This document shows positions 59,261 through 64,000 of a DNA stretch of 64,000 bases, one piece after another. The notes under the pieces were generated by a model. The model had not been told where the DNA came from, did no database searches, and was given only the letters and a program-made list of their open reading frames with translations. Made by a program: the position numbers and the translations under genes. The DNA lies in assembly GCF_025950525.1 (NCBI RefSeq), contig NZ_JAPDGS010000001.1, positions 558,001 to 622,000 of the forward strand, in the 5' to 3' direction. The DNA is from Stagnihabitans lacustris. Lineage in GTDB: Bacteria; Pseudomonadota; Alphaproteobacteria; Rhodobacterales; Rhodobacteraceae. The stretch's first letter is position 1. Each line of letters opens with the position of its first letter.

Positions 59261-60416
59261 CCAACAGCCGTTGCAGCCCGTGGAAGTGGTAGACATCGGC
59301 GTAAACCGGCGCCTCGGCCAGACGCAGCCCGGGCAGGCGGGCCATCAGGATGGGCAAGGCCACTTGCAGCTCCAACCGGGCGAGCGGCGCACCAACACAG
59401 AAATGCAGCCCCGCGCCAAAGGTCGCCAGAGGCTTGGCCGCCCTTGTCGGATCAAAGACCTCGGGCGCCTCCCAGACGCCGGGATCGCGGTTGGCCGCGC
59501 CCAGCAAAAGCCCGACCTGGTCGCCACGCCGGAAGGTGACGCCCATGACCTCGATATCCTCATAGGCCCAGCGGGTGAACATGTGCAAAGCCGGATCAAA
59601 GCGCAGGATCTCTTCGACGGCGCGTTCAGGGTCGCCCAGCGGCAGACCGGTCTCCAGCAGCGCCTTGACGCCGTTGCCGATGGTGTGAACCGTCGCCTCG
59701 TGGCCGGCGTTCAGCAACAGGATGCAGGTGGTGATCAGCTCGTCCGTGGTCAGACGCTCGCCCGCCTCTTCGGCCTGGATCAGCGAGGTGATCAGGTCGT
59801 CGCGCGGGTCCTGGCGGCGGGCCTCGACATAGGTGCGCAGGAAGGCCACGAAATCCTCGGTCGCCTTGACGGCGCGGTCTTCACGGGCGCGGTCACGGCC
59901 GGCCATATACATGCCGACCATGGCATTGGACCACCGCAAAAGGTCGGGCGCCATGTCCTCGGGGACGCCCAAGAGGCGGGCGATGATGATGACCGGCAGC
60001 TTCTGGCCGAAATGTTCCAGAAGGTCGAAGTCGCCCCCCGGAAAGGCGTCGATCAGCTGATGGGCCAGGGCCTCAATTTCAGGGCGCAGAGCCTCGATCC
60101 GGCGCGAGGTGAAGGCGCGCAGGACAAGAGACCGCAGGCGGGTGTGACGCGGCGGCTCCAGCTCCAGCATGGAATGGGCCTCGACCGCGTAAAACGGCTT
60201 CAGGTGGTCGGGGATGACCGGCGCCATTTCGGGCGGCGCCTCGCGGCCGAAGCGGCGGTCGCGGAAGATGACATTCACCGCCGCCGCATTGCCGGTGCAG
60301 GTCAGGTCATAATCGGCCCAGCGGAAAAACGCCCCATGTGCGCGTGCCGCCTCGTAGAACGGATAGGGGTTCTGGACGAAGGCGGGATCGGTGGGCGATT
60401 GGTGCAGCGTGATCAT
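59250..60416 (-). CDS. Cytochrome P450 (second)
   Basis: This 388-residue P450 is of the short bacterial soluble type, with LLNAGHEATVHTIGNG in the I helix (near residue 239), EEILRFDP for ExxR, and the heme loop FGAGLHFCVGAPLARLELQ (Cys near 340). DPPRHTRLR-like EPPRHTRLRSLVLRAFT is also typical. The ATG at 60416 overlaps the stop of the EamA gene (ATGA), coupling the two. The redox partner and substrate are not apparent. Confidence 0.94.
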   Translation of the reverse strand: MITLHQSPTDPAFVQNPYPFYEAARAHGAFFRWADYDLTCTGNAAAVNVIFRDRRFGREAPPEMAPVIPDHLKPFYAVEAHSMLELEPPRHTRLRSLVLRAFTSRRIEALRPEIEALAHQLIDAFPGGDFDLLEHFGQKLPVIIIARLLGVPEDMAPDLLRWSNAMVGMYMAGRDRAREDRAVKATEDFVAFLRTYVEARRQDPRDDLITSLIQAEEAGERLTTDELITTCILLLNAGHEATVHTIGNGVKALLETGLPLGDPERAVEEILRFDPALHMFTRWAYEDIEVMGVTFRRGDQVGLLLGAANRDPGVWEAPEVFDPTRAAKPLATFGAGLHFCVGAPLARLELQVALPILMARLPGLRLAEAPVYADVYHFHGLQRLLVSA

Positions 60417-61336
60417 GAGGTCTTTTTCGCGAAGCTGTGGGGGCCGATGATGCCTTGGGCGATCAGCACGCCAAGCGCCACCAGGCAGGCGGCCCCGGCC
60501 TGAACCCAGGACCAGCCATGGCCCAACAGAAACAGCAGGACCATGACATAAAACGGGGCGGCGTTGATATGCAGGGCAGAAAGGCCGATGCCCAGACGCT
60601 CGACCGACATGATCCACAGCAGTTGGCTGATGGCAAAGGAGCCCACGGAAAAGGCCAGAAGCGCGCCATATTCCGCCGGGCCCCAGGGGGTGAAATCCGG
60701 CAGCGGGCTGCCCAGGGCCACCTGGATCAGCGCGACGGTGCCGGTGGCGATGGCCGCGCCGGTGACGGTCAGCGTGGTGCGGCCGATGGGCGACAGGGCC
60801 GGAAAGGACGTGACCGTCAGCCGCGAGCCCACGGTAAAGGTCACGACTGAGCCAAAGCAAAAGACCGCGCCAAGGCCCAGCGACAGGCCCCCCGCCCAGT
60901 CCAGCGCGGCAAGCCCGCCCGCCAGCGACAGGATGATGCCCAGCACCAGGCCCCGCGTCACGCGGCGCCCGTCCAGCAGGATTTCGATGGCCATGCCGAC
61001 GACGGGCAGGGTGGCCGAGATGACGGCGGCCGTGACGGCGCCGCCCCTGGCCTGGCCTATGATCAAAAGCCAGGCGCCCAGGCCGATCAACCCGCCGACG
61101 AAGATCCCCTTGATCCAGTTGACCCGTGTCAGGGCGGCAGGCCCCTCCATCAGCGCCCAGACCGGCAAAAGCGCCAGCGCCGCAAGCCCCATGCGCAGCG
61201 CGGTCAGTTGTTCGGAGGCCAGAAGCGGAATGATGAAATCCGCCGCAGGCAAGCCCGCCGCCCAGATCAGCATCGAGGCCATGCAGACGAGATTGGCGGA
61301 GAGGGTGGACGGGATTGGGGCTGTTGTCGCGGTCAT
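60413..61336 (-). CDS. EamA/DMT family transporter
   Basis: The 307-residue membrane protein has about ten hydrophobic helices in two repeats of five, the drug/metabolite transporter layout. Helices such as LVCMASMLIWAAGLPAADFI and the SATLPVVGMAIEILLDGRRV loop fit EamA proteins. It is cotranscribed with the P450 and may export or import a related compound. tpiA ends 76 nt upstream. Confidence 0.88.
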   Translation of the reverse strand: MTATTAPIPSTLSANLVCMASMLIWAAGLPAADFIIPLLASEQLTALRMGLAALALLPVWALMEGPAALTRVNWIKGIFVGGLIGLGAWLLIIGQARGGAVTAAVISATLPVVGMAIEILLDGRRVTRGLVLGIILSLAGGLAALDWAGGLSLGLGAVFCFGSVVTFTVGSRLTVTSFPALSPIGRTTLTVTGAAIATGTVALIQVALGSPLPDFTPWGPAEYGALLAFSVGSFAISQLLWIMSVERLGIGLSALHINAAPFYVMVLLFLLGHGWSWVQAGAACLVALGVLIAQGIIGPHSFAKKTS

Positions 61337-61411
61337 CGGGCTTTTGTGCCGCGCGGGCGGGGGGCTTGCGCGCCTGCCCGCGACGGCAAAAGTTCTGTTC
61401 GCGCCAAATCG

Positions 61412-62155
61412 TCAGGCGGCGGAAAGCGCGGCCACGATGGCGCCGAAATCGGCCGCCTTGAGGCTGGCGCCGCCGACCAGGGCGCCGTCCACATGGGGCA
61501 CGGCGAAGATCTCGGTCGCATTGGAGGGCTTGACCGAGCCGCCATAAAGGATGCGGACGCCGTTGCCGTCCTCGCCCAGGGCCTTGACCAGTTCGGCGCG
61601 CAGATAGGCATGGACCTCGGCGATTTGGGCAATGGTGGGGGTGCGGCCGGTGCCGATGGCCCAGACCGGTTCATAGGCCAGCACGGTGTTGGCCGAAGTG
61701 GCGCCCGCGGGCAGCGAGCCATGCAGCTGTTCGCCGCAGATGTCCAGCGTGGTGCCCGCGTCGCGCTGCGCCTCGGTCTCGCCGATGCAGACGACCGCGG
61801 TCAGGCCTGCGGCCAGGGCGGCTTCGGCCTTGGCCTTGACCTGGGCCGAGGTCTCGCCATGATCGGTGCGCCGTTCGGAGTGGCCCAGGATGACATGCGA
61901 AGCGCCGGCATCTTTCAGCATCGCGGCCGAGATATCACCGGTATGGGCGCCCGAGGCTCGGGCATGGCAATCCTGACCGCCGATCTTCAACGGCCCGCGC
62001 GCCATCATGGCCGCGGCCGAAGCGATCAGCGTGGCGGGCGGGCAGATCAGCATTTCGCAACCGGGGGCGGGATGGGCCTCGGTCAGGGCCACCAACTCGG
62101 CCAGGGCAGCGCCCGAGCCATTCATCTTCCAATTGCCGGCGGCGAGTTTCTGCAT
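61412..62155 (-). CDS. tpiA: Triose-phosphate isomerase
   Basis: TpiA interconverts dihydroxyacetone phosphate and glyceraldehyde 3-phosphate. The 247-residue product has [11 protein letters not shown] with the catalytic Lys, LGHSERR with the catalytic His, [13 protein letters not shown] with the catalytic Glu, and the phosphate-gripping [16 protein letters not shown] precedes the ATG. It is on the same strand as the EamA-P450 pair, 75 nt away. Confidence 0.97.
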   Translation of the reverse strand: MQKLAAGNWKMNGSGAALAELVALTEAHPAPGCEMLICPPATLIASAAAMMARGPLKIGGQDCHARASGAHTGDISAAMLKDAGASHVILGHSERRTDHGETSAQVKAKAEAALAAGLTAVVCIGETEAQRDAGTTLDICGEQLHGSLPAGATSANTVLAYEPVWAIGTGRTPTIAQIAEVHAYLRAELVKALGEDGNGVRILYGGSVKPSNATEIFAVPHVDGALVGGASLKAADFGAIVAALSAA

Positions 62156-62576
62156 CGGGGTCCTCCACGGGGTTGCGGAGAAAGAGGTAACGGAACGGGG
62201 GGGCTTAGGGAAGGGGGGGCTTGGGGACGCAAAGCCGCAGCCCGATCCCTTGTGGACACGCCCGGGAGGGTTTCACGCCCTCTCTGATCACTTGCGGCAA
62301 GCCCCGGGAGGGTTTCACACCCTCCCCGATCCCTTGGGACAAGCCCCGGGAGGGTTTCACACCCTCCCCGATCCCTTGGGACAAGCCCCGGGAGGGTTTC
62401 ACACCCTCCCGGACCCTCCCGTGGAATATTTGGGTCAATGTGAAAGGGGAAGGGCGCGCGCAGGATCTGCGGCCGCCGCTTTTGGAGAGGATGAAAGGAA
62501 GGGGGGGGCCGAGCCGGTGGGGGCGCAAGCCTTAAAGGCGAGAGATCACCTTGTGCCTGAAAGGCGCGCCTTTGGG
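62156..62576. other. 421-nt intergenic region with tandem repeats
   Basis: No supported gene. It holds four 42-bp repeat units (62261-62428), a GGAATATTT tail motif (62423-62447), and GC-rich flanks. A plus-strand frame through it (about 14-residue periodic FHTLPDP) reflects the 42-bp period and lacks a good start. Confidence 0.5.
62261..62428 (+). repeat. 42-bp tandem repeat, four units
   Basis: Units begin at 62261, 62303, 62345 and 62387. Each holds CCCGGGAGGGTTTCACACCC and, in the second and third, CCTTGGGACAAGC. The hairpin GGGAGGGT/CACCCTCCC recurs in each. The first unit is the most divergent; the last merges into the tail motif GGAATATTTGGG then CAATGTGAAAG (62423-62447). Confidence 0.88.
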
Positions 62577-62927
62577 TCAGGCGTCGCGGAACTTGACCGA
62601 GGTGCCGCAGCCGCAGGTCTCGGTCACGTTCGGGTTGCGGAACTTGAAACCTGATTCCAGCAGGCCGATTTCATAGTCGATCTCGGTGCCGATCAGGAAC
62701 ATCTGGGCCAGGGGCGCGATCAACAGGCGCGCGCCCTCGTCCTCGACCACCTCGTCGTGAGGTTGGGCCTCGGCCACGAAATCCATCGTGTATTCCATCC
62801 CCGCACAGCCGCCCTTTTTCACGCCCAGCCGCAGGCCGCGGGCGTTCTGTTCCGCCATCAGCCGCGTGATGGCGGATTTGGCGGCGGGGGTCAGGGAGAC
62901 GGCGGCCTTGCCGGGGATCGAGAACAT
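62577..62927 (-). CDS. A-type Fe-S cluster carrier (IscA/SufA/ErpA family)
   Basis: The 116-residue product has the three cluster-binding cysteines of the family at residues 41 (KKGGCAGMEY), 105 and 107 (ETCGCGTSV), with FLIGTEIDYEIGLLESGFKFRNPN between. Such proteins hold and pass on Fe-S clusters. The subgroup cannot be fixed, as no other suf or isc genes are nearby. ATG at 62927 is chosen with AAGGA upstream. Confidence 0.92.
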   Translation of the reverse strand: MFSIPGKAAVSLTPAAKSAITRLMAEQNARGLRLGVKKGGCAGMEYTMDFVAEAQPHDEVVEDEGARLLIAPLAQMFLIGTEIDYEIGLLESGFKFRNPNVTETCGCGTSVKFRDA

Positions 62928-62958
62928 CGGGATGGTCCTTCGCGCTTGTCCTTGCAAT

Positions 62959-63669
62959 CTAAGGCGTCAGGTCGGGGATTCCAAGCGGTGCGAGGCCATT
63001 CAACTGAATTTGCGTCAGGGCGGCGGCAAAAATCGCCCAGGCCACCGAAGCCAGCGTCCCGATGATTACATATTCGCTGATCTTGCGGTCGTCCTTGGTG
63101 TCGGAAAACCGCAGAACCGACTTGGCCGCGATCAGAAAGCCGATCCCCGCCGCCTGGCCCGTCAGGATCAGCACCATGATCAAGCCGCGCTCCAGTTGGC
63201 CGATCAGCCAGCCGCCGCGTTTCAGTCCCTCGGGCGCCTGATCGGCCCAGGGCTCCATGAGAAGCCCGACCATGTAACCGCCGCCCCGCGTGGCCAGCAC
63301 CATCCCCGCAGCCAGCGCCATCAGGGGCGGAACCAGAGGATAGGCGGCCCACAGGCCCTGCGCCACCAGATCGGGCCGCCACAGCGCCAGCGTCAGGAGT
63401 GTCGCCCCATGCGCCGCCTGGTCGACCAGAAAGGCCTGGACGCCGCGGGGCGCGAAACTCTTGGCCAAGTCGATGCCCAGATGCACCGCCACCAGCGCCA
63501 AAAGCCAGGCCGAGGCGCTGCCCGTGGCCGCCATCGCCGTCAGCCCCACGATGACGCCATGCAGCGCCAGGGTCAGGGGCCGCCGCTTGGCCTCGGCCAT
63601 AGCCTTGGTTTGCAACAGGAAATCGGCAAGCACATGGGCGAGGTAAAGGGCGGCGAAGGTTTCGGTCAT
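62959..63669 (-). CDS. DUF3307 family membrane protein
   Basis: The 236-residue protein opens AALYLAHVLADFLLQTKAMAEAKR with the HxxxDFxLQ motif of DUF3307. It has about six hydrophobic segments, among them AWLLALVAVHLGIDLAKSF. ATG at 63669 overlaps the stop of the SatD-like gene by 4 nt. Members are often encoded with SatD-like proteins; their function is not known to me. Confidence 0.82.
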   Translation of the reverse strand: MTETFAALYLAHVLADFLLQTKAMAEAKRRPLTLALHGVIVGLTAMAATGSASAWLLALVAVHLGIDLAKSFAPRGVQAFLVDQAAHGATLLTLALWRPDLVAQGLWAAYPLVPPLMALAAGMVLATRGGGYMVGLLMEPWADQAPEGLKRGGWLIGQLERGLIMVLILTGQAAGIGFLIAAKSVLRFSDTKDDRKISEYVIIGTLASVAWAIFAAALTQIQLNGLAPLGIPDLTP

Positions 63670-64000
63670 GCTTTGTCCTTGCGCATTGCGGCCTCCCACA
63701 GGGTCAGGCTGTCGATCACGGCGCCCGCCTCGGCCGCCTTCAGTCGCAGCGACACGGCCTGGGGCGAGACGCCGAGGCGGGCCGCAATCTCGGTCTGGCG
63801 CAGGCCTTGCAGCGCCAGGTCCATGGCCTCGGCCTGGGCCGGGCTCCAGCGCCGGGCGATGACCTCCCAAAGCCGGATCAAGGCCTGGTCACGATGCGCG
63901 ATCGTGGCGGGCAGGTCGGGGGCGGCCAGGGCGAGGAGCCCGGTCATGGCGTCCAGCGCCCGGCCCGAGGCGGTCAGCGCCGACCCCCGCGCCTGGGAGA
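63666..64000 (-). CDS. SatD-like protein, C-terminal part, cut by the right window edge
   Basis: The frame is open from the right edge to the stop at 63666, covering about 110 residues. It contains a helix-turn-helix-like end (TIAHRDQALIRLWEVIARRW, then QTEIAARLGVSPQAVSLRLKAAEAG), as in the C-terminus of SatD family proteins. An internal ATG at 63947 need not be the start, because the upstream 17 codons are also open. It is coupled to DUF3307 by ATGA. The family call rests on this C-terminus and the neighbour. Confidence 0.65.
   Translation of the reverse strand, partial: SQARGSALTASGRALDAMTGLLALAAPDLPATIAHRDQALIRLWEVIARRWSPAQAEAMDLALQGLRQTEIAARLGVSPQAVSLRLKAAEAGAVIDSLTLWEAAMRKDKA

Noticed and set aside
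57326-59296. 656-residue minus-strand frame
   Set aside because: Antisense of the secreted-protein and MFS genes.
61337-61411. Terminator between tpiA and the EamA gene
   Set aside because: A GC-rich stem can be drawn, but neither strand has a U-run after it.
62261-62428. CRISPR array
   Set aside because: The units are tandem without distinct spacers and no cas gene is near.

Overview
The window is GC-rich, densely coding DNA from the chromosome of an alphaproteobacterium, almost certainly of the Rhodobacter/Paracoccus group (Rhodobacteraceae sensu lato). The pointers are a circularly permuted two-piece tmRNA with tag ANDNRAPAMALAA, an adjacent phr-cfa-trgA-trgB cluster, a ZapA gene preceded by a coiled-coil (ZauP-type) partner, a fumC-DUF4169-ribbon-helix-helix operon, an alpha-type SspB and a UrtABCDE urea transporter. 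No phage genes, transposases, CRISPR arrays, tRNAs or rRNAs were seen.

Layout. 1-9211: a truncated glycosyltransferase-like gene, transketolase, a cell-division operon (zauP-like, zapA, lipoprotein), then on the minus strand purL, an acetyltransferase, bolA, a small unknown and grxD, and an RTX-repeat protein. 9212-16021: a candidate small RNA and the urea ABC transporter operon urtABCDE. 16135-20290: a 996-residue RTX protein ending in a Hint domain and an opposed second Hint protein. 20402-28563: an atypical SDR, a cytochrome P450 coupled to a membrane alpha/beta hydrolase, a CcdA-like protein, a TusA-like protein, a barstar-like protein and RNase E. 28948-34104: fumC operon, a methyltransferase with sspB, and a chromate-resistance pair. 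34291-34813: ssrA with a 70-bp tandem repeat at its 3' end. 35033-42054: an orphan polyamine-type binding protein, a class V aminotransferase-like enzyme, and phr-cfa-trgA-trgB. 42366-54535: a LacI-controlled glycoside locus of two divergent units (lacI, TIM-barrel enzyme, Gfo/Idh/MocA oxidoreductase; and a CUT1 ABC transporter, beta-mannosidase, second TIM-barrel enzyme, second oxidoreductase). 54870-57205: a GntR regulator and an omega-aminotransferase sharing TTTGATCAAA-type palindromes. 57341-64000: a secreted protein, MFS, second P450, EamA transporter, tpiA, an A-type Fe-S carrier, and a DUF3307/SatD-like pair cut by the right edge.

The most unusual material is non-coding. A composite 3' element made of a 45-nt palindrome with the invariant core GGCATGAAATGCC, then two GC-rich hairpins and often a GGATATTT...AGATGAA tail, lies 5-8 nt behind several stop codons and keeps gene orientation. 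Its arms differ between copies but stay complementary. A reversed piece of the same family sits in frame inside urtC. The ssrA 3' end is duplicated in tandem, and an unannotated roughly 80-nt RNA with an unpaired CCUCCC stretch is predicted upstream of urtA.

All functions are read from sequence patterns and remembered family features; no search or folding program was run.
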